Source: Rosa chinensis
Taxonomy: Eukaryota > Streptophyta > Magnoliopsida > Rosales > Rosaceae
Direction of reading: 5' to 3'
NCBI RefSeq assembly: GCF_002994745.2
Contig: NC_037093.1
Span: forward strand, 31,969,884 to 32,033,883
Length of the DNA: 64,000 nucleotides
Shown here: in pieces, positions 35,288 through 46,649 of the stretch
How the letters are laid out: each line of letters starts with the position of its first letter
How positions within the stretch are numbered: position 1 is the stretch's first letter
Position numbers and translations under genes: made by a program
Notes under the pieces: generated by a model
Told to the model about the DNA's origin: nothing
The model's input: only the letters and a program-made list of their open reading frames with translations
The model's database searches: none

Positions 35288-35653
35288 CACTCGATAATTT
35301 TCTCCCCAATGATTGCTTGTCCGAGTTGAGAGAATATCAAACATGGAAGCAAAAGTGAGAAAACAAGCTGCAAGAAACAAATAGGTGAGCAACCTTTGGC
35401 ACACCATAATACCAGAATGCAATTTTAAACACAAAACAGAACTATAATTTTGCCTTACCCCATTCAAGAGCTTCTTTCCATGTGCTAGTGAAGCCATAAG
35501 AAGACCCAAAGAACATACTATAAAAACTTTTGCTATGGGCAGTATTGCAATCTTGATGGTACTGATTAACGATTCCCCTCCGACTTGAATCCCCACCTCC
35601 ACCACTGTCAAAATCCTCTCCATTTGTTCTAGGTGGAACACTTGGGAGGTCAA
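35288..35653 (-). pseudogene. Captured PILS6-like (PIN-LIKES auxin transport) exons
   Basis: Exon 35653-35459 begins MTSQVFHLEQMERI.. and reads GGESLISTIKIAILPIAKVF, then CSLGLLMAS..GKKLLNG, ending at a GT donor (AATGGG|GTAAGG). Exon 35367-35288 follows a TTGCAG acceptor and encodes LVFSL, then PCLIFSQLGQAI and EKIIEW, if one missing T in a CACTTT run is allowed for. It ends at GTAAGA. These are the first two transmembrane segments of PILS proteins, ER-membrane facilitators of intracellular auxin, closest in memory to PILS6 (TIKIAVMPIAKVF..LLMAS..GRKLLNG). About eight codons between LLMAS and GKKLLNG are missing and the second exon is frameshifted. The rest of the ~400-residue protein is absent. 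It lies wholly inside CACTA-2. Confidence 0.8.
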
Positions 35654-36000
35654 GCCTCTACTTTGTTTCTAGGTGATTAAGTTTGATAACTAAGATTTCA
35701 CCATTAAACAACATTCTTAGCAAAAACCAGATCTTAATGAATGTCTGTGACTTAGAAGATGACTTTAACACAACCCATCAGACAAAAGTCACTAAAAAGG
35801 AAAAAGTTGCATTCTTTTTCTGCTCTCACAATGTCAACATCAAGAACATGCTCAGATGCCAACTTACCAAACTAACCCCCACATCACAAATTTAATACAC
35901 TTGAGCCATACTTACTAGTCTAAATGCAAAGGACATATTAGTCATTAGAAAAAATAAAATAAAACGTGTTATTTTCCAAGCAAACAAACAGAACTCAAAG

Positions 36001-36177
36001 CCTCAAGACTAAATTAAATACATATAGCTTAAATTTCTAAAGAGGAGACTTTATAATAAAACGTGTTATAACATATAGCAAAACCCACCACTACTTGGGC
36101 GGTTAAGCCTCAAGACTAAATTAAATACATTATAGCTTAAATTTCTAAAGAGGAGACTTTATAATAAAACGTGTTAC
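36001..36177. repeat. ~70-bp direct duplication, period 107
   Basis: CCTCAAGACTAAATTAAATA starts copies at 36001 and 36108. Both run through AAGAGGAGACTTTATAATAA to AAACGTGTTA, with one inserted T in the second. Confidence 0.85.
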
Positions 36178-38280
36178 TTAAGCACAAAGACTTCAATGTC
36201 TTCAGTTTTTAGAAGTAACAGCTTAAAGTCATTCAAGGCCGACTATACCTGATCAAAATGCTACTCCTTAAATACCCCTATAAACACATATGTATTGGAA
36301 AACTATAGACACACTCACACACATATAGAATCTAATCTAGAGGGGGAGAATGAGGCTAGCAAGGTTAACCTAATTAATAAACCTATATCCCTCAATATAT
36401 GCATAATGCTAGTTCTACATAAGTTTCATCTAAAAATATTTATATAAAAACTGAGTAAGCAAAAATATTTTAGAAAATTGTAATTAATTTGTTTGATGAA
36501 ATGTGTCAATAAGCATAACCCAAACAGATCCCAATTTTGTTCATAAATGGCTCTGCAACAAACAAAGAGAAGAAGCAACAGTTTAACTTAAAAGTCCAAA
36601 AGATAACACAACCCATTCTTAGAAGAATCAGCTCTTGTCATTCCAAAACCATTCATGTATGAAAATATCTTCAAGACTGCTTTCCAGCTTTATTTCATTT
36701 AGTTCCACCATAGTTAGTACTGTATGCTCACTTCCGTGTTCTTATGCAAGCCAAAAACAAAACAGTTAGCCTAACAAGTACTGGATGGTATCATTGTTTC
36801 CATACTGCTAATGTTTCTTGCTAGTCTAAATGGTATCATTGTCCTTGCAGTAAAGCCTAAGCATTACAGCAGCTAGTCTAAATGTTTCTCGCAGTAAAGC
36901 CTAAGCATTACAGTAGCAGAACAATGAGCATATAGAAGCACCCTGATATGCAGAAGTAGCAAAACAATGAAAAAATAATTGGCTGTTACATACATTGCAT
37001 CATAGAAACATCAAGTCAAGCTCCCGATACGCAAAAGAATAAATCAATTATGTGAAATTTCATGAACAAAATATTAAAAGCATACTTGGTCACAGGTCTT
37101 AAACAAATTAGAAATTATACAAGCAAAAGTACTGGCATGACAGATAATATCTCAAACAAATCTTACCTTGTAAAAGTTCACAAGAGTCTTTGCATCATTT
37201 TCACATTCTCTCCTTTCCAACTACTGCAAAAGGAAAAACAAAATGTATCAATATAACTCCTATACAATGGCAATATATGCTCATAAACAAGCAACACTCT
37301 TTTCATGAACAGATAGGAACAAAGTGAATAAGGCCTAACAGTTGTTAAATAGGTATACTGCACATTTTCATCTATCTGCAAAACCTAGAAAAATTCAAAG
37401 AGAAAAAAAAGAAAAAAAGAATACCCAGAAAACTTGAGATGACAAAGATCGATGATAAAGAAGCTAGCATACCTTCGTTGAATAGCAAACGAGATGATGA
37501 GCAGCCAAGACGAATGCCTAAAAGCAACAAGCATTACCAAAACGTAGTGCCAAGATGAACAACCACAAACATCGATTCACAAAATCCAAAGATTGAAGAA
37601 ACCCTAAATTTCAAGAATCAATAAATCTTTAAATTTCAATGCTTCAAAGAAGTAATTAAACCCATTTTAGAAAAGACCCACACTAAATTCATGAAGAAAC
37701 GAAAGAATCTGAGGTCTACCTCAATGATAGACTCGGCGCCGGTGAAGAGGAATCCAACGAAAAGAAGCAAGCCTACTGTGCTCTTTGCTGAACATATCGA
37801 GTGCCTGAAACAACAACCCATTTCAATTTCTGTAAACCATTTCAACAAAAAGAAGAAATTTGAACTAAATTCATCATTGAGGACCCAAAGGGAAGAGGTC
37901 GTAGAGAGCTTGGTCATCGCTGACCTCGACTACGGTGGTGCCGGTGGTGCTCACCCTCCACGTACTGCATCGTGTTCATGGCTTCTCTCTTTTTCTCTCG
38001 TTCATGTCGTCCCACCAACGAGATCAATTTCAATCAAAGATGAAGAACGAGCCCTAATAAGTGAATTAGCTAGGGTTTCAAGGATAAGAGTAGATCATAG
38101 GAGAGCTAAAGAGAATTGGGGGTGGAGTTGGTGAATATGAGGAACGGTGATGAAGATAATTTGGGTTGAGAGGCTATTCTGAGGGATGTCGAGAGAGAGG
38201 GTCGAGAGGGTCTAAGAGATTTTATTTTGTTTTCTTCTTTCTTTTGGACACGATGTGGCATGACAATTAAACTTAAAAAA

Positions 38281-38796
38281 ATTCTCAAAGTCACTCCCAC
38301 AACAGAAAGGTCACCATCCGTTGTATGAGTGCACTACATAAAATCAAAATTTGGAAACATGGAGGGAAACATGCCGCCTACAACATTTTGGCTCAAAATG
38401 TTACCGCCTATGTTCCTTCTTCACACAACAGAATAGCTTAAATCTGTTGTCTAATTTCTACAGCTTGCGACATTCAAGTAAGCTTCCTCAAAATTTGGCG
38501 CTAGTTTTCAATCACACAACGGAAATCTTAAGCACCGTTGTGCCTAGTAGCACAAATTTCAGATTTCAAGAGGCAACCAAGACTCTAGAGTGGAGGAAAT
38601 CTGCCGCTAAATTTTCTAAGACTCAGACAACGGAAAATACTTAATTCCGTTGTGCAATGTAGTTATGAAAAAAAAGTTATCATTTTGTTGACATTCACAC
38701 AACAGAACATCACTAATACCGTTGTACAATAGACTTTACTTAAATACACAACAGATGATTTCTGTTCCGTTGTGTGATTAACTTTTTGTAGTAGTG
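38281..38796. repeat. CACTA-2 right subterminal array
   Basis: Many CACACAACAGAA, ACACAACGGA and CCGTTGTG words in both orientations, matching the left array. Confidence 0.75.
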
Positions 38797-38995
38797 TACT
38801 AACCCCTTTGAAATCAATAAATTGATGAGTTGCATCTTCTTGTAATGAATCATGAAATTTGACGGATGCATCTTTGCTTTTAGATTCAACATTCTCCGCC
38901 AGATTGTTGGAGATAAATGACTTTTTAAGACCAACATCATGAATTCTATTAGGATGCTCACGCATTTGATGTTGCCCCATATGCACCCGCATCAC
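38797..38995 (-). pseudogene. 5' segment of the ORF interrupted by CACTA-2 and CACTA-1
   Basis: Minus-strand frame with MRVHMGQHQM.., then HDVGLKKSFISNNLAENVES and EDATHQFIDFKGVS, at which point CACTA-2 is inserted. The frame continues without a stop through 33239-33177 and 20362-20154 when the insertions are ignored. The MRVHMGQHQ phrase recurs in plant gypsy 3' regions. Upstream (38996-39165) another frame ends ..YNKESDAGAYGATSNA, so the segment itself may be a patchwork. Confidence 0.45.
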
Positions 38996-39165
38996 TTTCT
39001 TTGTTGTATGCTTTCAAATCTGGGTAATAAACTGCAACAACTTCAAGGTAATAGAAATACCATCTTTGTTTGTATATCGTTGATAAATCTGCATCTTTTC
39101 CTTCTGATAGATATTGTGCTTGATTTACATCAATACAATTGGGCTTTATTGCATTGTTTTGGTAA

Positions 39166-39693
39166 GGAAAAATTTCAGTTTACTACCTTGTTGTTTGCAC
39201 TCAACATTAGTTTACTACCCCTTTCAATTTGATCAGCAACACCCTTGTGCTTTCAATTTCGATCAGCTGTGTCCAAATTTTACTGTAGCCGTCTAATTTG
39301 AACATTTACTTTGACGGAGGGGCCCCCTTAAAGGGGTAAATTTGTCATTTCACACAATTTTTCCTAAAAAAAATCTAATCGAAACTGACTCAGCCAGACC
39401 ATCCTCACCCAGGACCTCGACTACGAGCTTGTCCTGATCAATCTACCCCTCCTTCATCCCTTTATTTCGATTATATATATATTTTTTTGAATGGAAAATT
39501 GTGTGAAATGACAAATTTACCCTTTTAAGTGGGACCCACCATCAAAGCAAACGTTCAAATTAGACGGCCATAGTAAAATTTGGACATGGCTGATCGAAAT
39601 TGAAAGCACAGGGGCGTTGTTGATCAAATTGAAAGGGGAGGGACTAAAATGATGTTGAGTGCAAACCACAAGGTAGTAAATTGAAATTTTTCC
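39166..39693. mobile_element. 528-bp fold-back MULE-type MITE, 9-bp duplication TTTTGGTAA
   Basis: The two halves are inverted copies over about 200 bp each (left GGAAAAATTTCAGTTTACTA.., right the reverse complement ..GAAATTTTTCC). They are separated by a short centre around 39390-39480. TTTTGGTAA flanks it exactly at 39157-39165 and 39694-39702. It has no coding capacity and would form a long hairpin if transcribed. Confidence 0.9.
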
Positions 39694-39702
39694 TTTTGGT
39701 AA

Positions 39703-40940
39703 TCAGTATGCAATTTTTAGTTATTTTATATTTCTGTATTAATCTGTCCTGTTGAACAAGAAATTTTTACTGATTTTGTTTGTTTCTTAAGTGTGGTCGA
39801 ACTAACCAATTCGTATAATGCAGGCTACATATTGTAGATGGCAAATAAATAAATCTCAAGAAATGCTCGAGGACAGTTCTACAGAGCCAATGCATCAAGT
39901 ACCTTGGACTGGTTAGTTCCAAACATTCTCCTAACTCCATTCATATTCACTGCATAATCAAATTTATACATATATCTAATTGTGATATATTTGTGTTTGA
40001 ATATTTCAGAAAGAAAGAAAAGCCTATGAAGTAGTAGTCAAAGATGGGAAGCTAATGTTTAAGTTAATACTGATTCATTTCGAAATTCTGCAATCTATCA
40101 AAACAAAAACCACTGTTCTTTCTTTCTTTTGTTAATTAAACATCATCAGAGTTAAATTCTGCATGTTACTTTGGGGCTTTTTTGGGCTCAGTTTCTCCAG
40201 AGTTTTGGAATTAGCACAATTTTTTTTGTTTTCTAGAATAGAGGCTGTATTAGTTTTACCTACGTCGTTTGTTTCTTTGTTTTGAGTGTTTTGCTGTTTG
40301 TTAAAAAATTGTTAGGCTATTGGAATGTATGCTAGGGACACTTAACCACAGCTTTGTATTGTTATAAGTTCCTTAATCGAATCAAATGAAAGACAGATGG
40401 TGAGGTACTTTAAAGCACAAAAAACAATTGATTTGATTAAGGACATCCTCTATAAGATGTTAAGGCACAACCTTTATAAAATGAGAGACAGATGGTAAAG
40501 TTGTTAAACTTAATGCTTAGTTACTTTTTAACCTTATGCTAGTTAGTTTTTAACTCTAGTTAAATAAGTTGTTGTAAGACATTTAATGCTCCTTGACTTT
40601 TGTACTTAGAGGTGTGGAGTGTCTAACATGGCAGTTGTAACACTCTAAGAAAAAACAGAGAATCTGATAAAAGAATATGAGAATAGAGGACTGAGCAATA
40701 GAGTGTGCTGCAGTCCTTCCTTCAACAAAAAAAATCATCTTCTTGCATCTGTGTTTATACATCACTTCTATATCAAATATATATTGGTGTATGTGTGTGA
40801 TTGAGTGCAGGAGATAAAAGATCAACTAATCTAAGAAGCTAATCAAGGGAACGTACCTAATTGGAGTTGTGAAGAGCAGTTGCATAACAAGGGAGCAAGC
40901 TTGGATCAAAGGAGGTGAGTAATAGCTCAACCCCAACATC
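39703..40940. other. Intergenic DNA and probable 5' LTR of Copia-A
   Basis: The right part (about 40290-40938) is the expected position of the 5' LTR of the Copia element that follows. Its 3' border would be ..CCCCAACA, two bases before the primer-binding site. No second LTR exists to define it. 39703-40290 has no gene. Confidence 0.4.
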
Positions 40941-40952
40941 TGGTATCAGAGC
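40941..40952 (+). other. Copia-A primer-binding site
   Basis: TGGTATCAGAGC, complementary to the 3' end of plant initiator tRNA-Met, the classic primer-binding site of plant Copia elements. Confidence 0.9.
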
Positions 40953-41036
40953 TTAGTCTGATCAAGGCTAAGCTAGGTGTTGTGATTTCTAAAACAAAAG
41001 AAGGTGAAATTAATCAAGTTTCTTGAAGAATCAACC

Positions 41037-44000
41037 ATGGCAGGTTCAAGCTCAAGTGGTGATCTTCGAACTCTAATATTTGTTGGAGAAAATTTCGATT
41101 TCTGGAGAATCAAGATGAGGATAATCCTTAAATCCTATGATATTTGGTATCTAGTTGAAGATGGTTTTGATAATCCAGCAAATATGGAAGGTTTGACATA
41201 AGCTTAAAAGATGGAGCTGAAATCAAACATGAAGAAGGATGTTAAAGCTCTTGCAATAATCCATGGAGCAGTCTCAGATTAAATCTTCCCCAGAATCTCA
41301 AATGAGGAGACTTCAAAATCTACGTGGGATGTCCTAGACGAAGAGTATAGAGGTACTACTGAGGTTAGAGTTGTGAAACTTCAATCTTTACGTAGAGATT
41401 TTGAATATACTAGAATGAAAGATGGTGAATCTCTTGAAGATTATCTCACTAGGCTAACAGATATTGTGAACCAAATGAAACCTTATGGAGAAACTCTAGA
41501 TGATAAGAGAGTAGTTCAGAAAATACTTATTAGCTTATCGGAGAAGTTTGATTCCATAGTTTTTGTTATTGAAATGACAAAAGGTATTGAAACTTTAGGG
41601 GTTCAAAAAGTCATTGGTTCTCTAAAAGCCTATGATCAAAGGTTGAATAAGCGTTCTGAAAGTGTAATGGAGAGTGCCTTTCAAACACTTAGCCTTAGTT
41701 CAAAGAACTCTGATCAACCTAGTTCTTCTCAAGGCAAAAGCAATGTGCCTAAGAAGAATTGAAAAGGAAAAAACAAGAAGTGGGAAAAGAAGAACAACAA
41801 TGAAGAAAAGGGTAGTCCAAGTTATAGTGCTATCGTGAAATGCAAAACTTGTGGAAAGTTTCACATTGGTGTTTGTTGGTTTTAAGGAAAACCAAAATGT
41901 CAAAACTGTAACAGGTTTGGACATGTGCAAAAGGATTGCAATCTGAACAAGCATCAAGCACACTTCACTGAAGAGCAAGACAATGATGTCAACATGTTCT
42001 TTGCTTGTCAAGCAGCAACTATACCAAAAAATGAAAATGTTTGGTTTGTTGATAGTGGCTGCAGCAACCATATGACAGCAAATCAGTCCATTCTTGTGGA
42101 TATTGATAAATCTGTGATCACAAGAGTAAAGATGGGCAATGGTGATCTAGTACAAGCAAGAGGAAGAGGAACACTTGTTGTTGAAACAAAGAAAGGAAGA
42201 AGATTCATAAGAGAAGTGTTGTTGGTTCCAGAATTGGATCAAAACCTTCTAAGTGTTGAGTAGCTGCAAGAGAATGGTTACCCGGTACTTTTTGATGATA
42301 ATTTGTGCACATTCTATGAAAAGAAAAACAAAATGAAGATTGTGGCAACCATCAAGATGGAGAACAACAGAAGTTTTCCTATCTCTTTCAAATATCCAAG
42401 TAACATGGCTTTGAAGGTTGATGTTCTAGATGACTCTTGGCTTTGGCATAGGAGGTTTGGGCATCTAAATTTTCAGAGTTTGAAGCAACTACAACAGAGG
42501 AATATGGTGCATGGTTTACCAACAATTCAAGAAGCCAATGAAGTGTGTGAAGGTTGTGCAATTGGGAAGCATCATCGAGAATCATTTCCTAAAGGGAAAG
42601 CTTGGAGAGCATCTACACCATTAGAGCTTGTCCATATTGATGTGTGTGGTCCAATGAAGACAAAAACTCATGGTGGCAACATGTACTTCATAACCTTTAT
42701 TGATGATTTCTCTAGAATGATTTGGGTGTATTTCTTGAGACAAAAATCAGAAGTATTCACTGTGTTTAAAAAGTTCCAAGTGATAGTGGAAAGGCAAATT
42801 GGGCATCTTATCAAGGTCTTGACAAGTGATAGAGGTGGTGAATATAACTCAAAGGAGTTTGATAAATTCTGTGGTGACATTGGGCTCCAAAGGCAACTCA
42901 CAGTGGCCTACACTCCACAACAAAATGAAGTAGCAGAAAGGAAGAATAGAACCATAGTCGAAATGGCTAAGTCTATGCTGCATGAGAAGGGGATGACACA
43001 TGAATTTTGGGGTGAAGCGGTGTATACTGCTGTTTACCTAATGAATATAAAACACCATTTGAAGCATGGAGTGGCAAGAAACCATCAATGAATCACTTCA
43101 AGGTGTTTGGTTCTGTTTGTTTTGCTTATGTTCCAAAAGAAACAAGGCAGAAACTTGATGATACAATTGAGAAGTGCATTTTTGTGAGTTATAGCACATA
43201 AAGCAAAGTCTATAGACTCTATAATTTGAAGAAAAAGAAGGTGATAATCTATACAGATGTTATCTTCAATGAAAAAGCCTCTTGGGATTGGAAGCAAAAT
43301 GCAGTCCAAAGTCCCAACATTGAAATGGAAGAAGAGGTAGAGAATCAAGAAAATGAAGTTCAAGTTGTTGGAGGAACTCCACAACAAATGACTCCAATGG
43401 GCAATCCACAATCACAATCATCCGGATCTTCATCACCAACTTCAACTCCTATAAGAATGAGGGATTTGAATGATGTCTATGCAAGCTGTAATTTCTACGT
43501 CATAGAACCAGAAAACTTTGAAAAAGCAATGCAAGATGAAGCTGGGAAGAAAGTAATGGTGGAAGAGATAAATGTTATTGAGAAGAACAAGACATGGGAG
43601 CTTGTGGACAGACCAAGTGACAAAGAAGTCAGTGGAGTGAAGTGGATTTACAAATCAAAGTTGAATCCAGATGGTTCCATTCAAAGGAACAAAGCAAGGC
43701 TAGTTGCAAAAGGGTATGCACAACAACTCGGAATTGATTACAATGAAACATTTGCACCGGTAGCAAGGCTTGATACAATAAGGAGTGTGATCTCCTTAGC
43801 AGCTCAAAAGGGTTGGTCTCTACACCAACTTGATGTGAAATCTACATTCCTAAATGGAGTCCTAAAGGAAAAGATCTATGTTGATCAACCGGAGGGCTTT
43901 GTTGTTAAAGGAGAAGAGATAAAGGTGTACAAGTTGAAGAAAGCTCTTTATGGCTTGAAACAAGCACCTAGAGCATGGTATGGAGAGATTGACTCTTATT

Positions 44001-44608
44001 TCATTGGGAAAGGCTTTCAAAGAAGCCACAATGAACCTACTTTCTGCATCAAGATTGAAGGTAAAACTGACATTCTCATTGTTTCATTATATGTTGATGA
44101 TTTAGTTTTTACTGGAAGTAATGAGAGTTTGATTAAGAAGTTCAAAGAAGAGATGATGAAAAAAATATGAAATGAGTGATTTGGGTCTGCTGCATTATTT
44201 TCTTGGAATTGAGATTTGTCAGAATGAAGATGGCATATTCATATCTCAAAAGAAGTATGCAAAAACTATCTTGAAAAAGTTTGGGATGGAAGGATGCAAT
44301 TTTGTTCCTATACCATTGGTGGTTAATGAAAAACTTCAAAAAGAAGATGGAAGTAAAGAAGTGGATGCATCAATTTATAGAAGCTTAGTTTGGAGCTTGT
44401 TATATTTGACTGCAACAAGGCCAGACATCATGTATGCTGCAAGTTTACTATCAAGATTCATGCACAAGCCTACTCAAATTCATTTTGGGACAGCAAAGAG
44501 GGTACTAAGGTACATTCAAGGTTCAATAGATTTTGGTATTATGTTTGAAAGAAATGTGGTGCCAAAACTATATGGATTTTGTGATAGTGATTGTGATAGT
44601 AAATGATG
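41037..44608 (+). pseudogene. Copia-A: decayed Ty1/Copia gag-pol, truncated at the RNase H region
   Basis: Gag from ATG 41037 (MAGSSSSGDLRTLIFVGENF..) has a UBN2-type core. A zinc knuckle, CQNCNRFGHVQKDC, lies near 41900. Then come protease WFVDSGCSNHM, the integrase zinc finger LWHRRFGHLN..CEGC, DDE-core blocks (HIDVCGP, TSDRGGEY, NEVAERKNR) and reverse transcriptase ending in LYVDDL. Early RNase H stops at YGFCDSD. In-frame stops occur at 41199, 41205, about 41280, 41760, 41882 and 42261. There is a frameshift with a small deletion near 43050, another stop at about 43199, and an extra A in a homopolymer near 44165 before ..YEMSDLG. The rest of RNase H, the polypurine tract and the 3' LTR are missing, and another Copia is inserted at the break. 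Confidence 0.9.
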
Positions 44609-44613
44609 ACTAG
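44609..44613. other. Left target-site duplication ACTAG of Copia-B
   Basis: ACTAG directly precedes the LTR at 44614 and is repeated at 52276-52280 right after the 3' LTR. Confidence 0.9.
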
Positions 44614-44827
44614 TGTTAAAGGAAAAACAGATTATGTGCCTTCGTCAAAGCAACTGACGGAGAGGGAATCAAAGAATCAACTATTACCATCAATCAGCAC
44701 AGTTAAAGATCAATCAGCATTCAATGTATTTAATGTAATTCATATTTCTGTTGTAATCCTCTCCCTATATAAAGGGACTATGAAATGAAATGAGTAGACC
44801 AATTCCAATCCCAATTTTACTTTTACA
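44614..44827 (+). repeat. Copia-B 5' LTR
   Basis: 214 bp, TG..CA ends. It contains a CCTATATAAAGGG TATA box (about 44764-44776). Confidence 0.95.
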
Positions 44828-46649
44828 CGTTATCAGCACGCTCAGAGCCAATAGCCAAGAAAAAAACGGTAGTTTTCTAGTTTCTTTCCGTTGAAAAAAA
44901 AATAATAAAAACCCTACGAAGAAAATTTTTTTCTTCTTTTCTACCGCAATTCTCAAAAAAAAAAAAAAGATTTTTTTTTCTCTCTTGCCCAGATCGCCCC
45001 CCCCCCTGAGCGTTGCCCAGATCAGCTTCCTTCCCTGCACAGTCCAGACCGACCGTCGTCCATGCCTGTAACACACCCGCGCCTCCCTCACCCAGCACGG
45101 TGACAACCCAGTCGCACCCTCCGACTTGCACACCAGATAGCAGCACCCATCTGGGTTATCTCCACCATCGCAGCACCCTCCCTCAGTTTAAATTCCGAAC
45201 CCAGATCACCGGTGCACCCTTGAGACCCACCGATCTGGACCTTGACCTTGCAGCACCAGACCCGATCCGGACCAGCCTAGCCCCCCGCCTGCAGTCGCTG
45301 CCTTCGATCCAAACCGGCCAACTGCACCGATCCAAACCAACCAGCAGCCCTGCTCCAGCGTAGTCCGTCCTCCTACCCACTCGGCCAGCCCACCCGCGCA
45401 GATCCCAACACAGATCGCTGAAGAATCTGGCAGCCCATCTGCAGCAATGCCTCCGCCAACGCTCGGATTGGCCAGCCGGGATCCGCTCGTCTCCTACACC
45501 GGTCCCAGGCCCGCCCCGGCGCCCCTGCCCAGCCCCCGCGCTCTCGTCCAGACCGGCATCTGCACGAGTTTCTTCTTCTTCCTGCAAACCGAAAAACAAA
45601 CAGAGAGAAAAGAAAGAAGCAGAGAAAGAAGAAGAAAGGAAAGAAAAAGAGAAAAAAAAAAACAGAGAGAAAGAAAAAGTAAACCGGCCCAAAGAAAAGG
45701 TCCGGTCGAAAAAAAAGAAAAAGGGGGAATCCCAGCCCAAAAAAAAAAAAGAAAGAGAAGGGCCCAAGTATACACCCGGCCCAAATAAAAAAATAAAAAT
45801 TAAAAAGCAGGCCCTGCAGGCCTAGAAACGAAAAAAAAAAACACAGAAAAGAAAAGAAAAAAAGAGAAGGCCCAAAGAAAAGACCAAGCCCAGAAAAAAA
45901 AAAAAAGGATCAAAGCCCACTGCTGAAAAGGGAGAGGAAGCGGCCCAGTTTTTTTCTCAAGCACAAAAACATCGCTACGCATGCCTGCATCAACACGCGT
46001 GTGCGCTAGGATTGTTTTATTTTCTCAAAATCAAGTATGTTTTCTTTATTTTATTTTATGATTTTAACAAAGCATGTGAATTTTATTATATTTTGTTATT
46101 AAGCATGTTTAGTCGATAATTTTGATCATTTGAAGCATGCCTTGTTATTTATGTTTTATATAATTACCTTTAAGCATGATTATATATTTCATTGTTTATG
46201 GTTTATTTATGAAAGTTTGAGCATGTTTTTATTTTATTTATCCTTATATAAATTATTCCTAAGCATGCCTTTATATTATGCTATCGTTTGTATTTTATTT
46301 TATGCATGATATATTCTTGCTATTATTATGTGTAGTATATAATTTGTTGTATATTTGTGAAATTTGAGCATGCCATGTAATTTATTTTTATATATGCTAT
46401 GTTTTATTATTAAATGTGTTATAGTTATTTTTGTAATACAACATATAAAATTCCGCTTTGCCATGATAATGAAAATTCATGCGTATTATACACACAACAT
46501 TACCGTGATAAAGTATTTTCACATAGCATCGAAAAAAAATGTGACCATTACGAATCTTGGTCTTGAAATCTAATTCATATTTTTGGAAAATAATTCACGT
46601 GGATGTCTTTATGACTGTGTAATTTATATCTTCTCTCTTGTTGATGTAG
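44828..46649 (+). other. Copia-B leader with a C-rich and then purine-rich block
   Basis: Directly after the LTR comes CGTTATCAGCACGCTC, the expected primer-binding position. It contains TATCAG but is not a full match to the initiator tRNA-Met end. From about 44990 to 45570 the sequence is strikingly C/G-rich with repeated CAGATC, CCAGACC and CCGATC words. From about 45590 to 45960 it is almost pure A/G with AAAGAAAAA runs. From 46020 on it is AT-rich with repeated AAGCATG. Long ORFs here (for instance minus 45767-45183) are low-complexity and not supported as genes. Confidence 0.7.

Larger units (their letters stand above)
33240..38796. mobile_element. CACTA-2: 5.6-kb non-autonomous CACTA, 3-bp duplication TAC, with captured host exons
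   Basis: The left end CACTACTACAAAAACTGC and the right end (reverse complement) CACTACTACAAAAAGTTA share CACTACTACAAAAA exactly. TAC occurs at 33237-33239 and 38797-38799. Both subterminal regions are dense in ACACAACGG / CCGTTGTGTGA words. No transposase, TNPA or ULP1 domain is present. On the minus strand it carries two PILS6-like exons (35653-35288) and a possible F-box fragment (35067-34594), so it fits a gene-capturing 'Pack-CACTA'. The intact terminal motif means it could still be mobilised in trans. Confidence 0.9.

Noticed and set aside
38106..38300. Short minus-strand ORF near the right end of CACTA-2
   Set aside because: No recognisable domain; it adjoins the repeat-rich subterminal region.
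41004..44608. Functional Copia-A polyprotein
   Set aside because: Many in-frame stops, two frameshifts and a missing 3' end.
45183..45767. 194-codon minus-strand ORF in the Copia-B leader
   Set aside because: Phe/Ser-rich and Arg/Gly-rich low complexity produced by the A/G and C-rich blocks; no domain.
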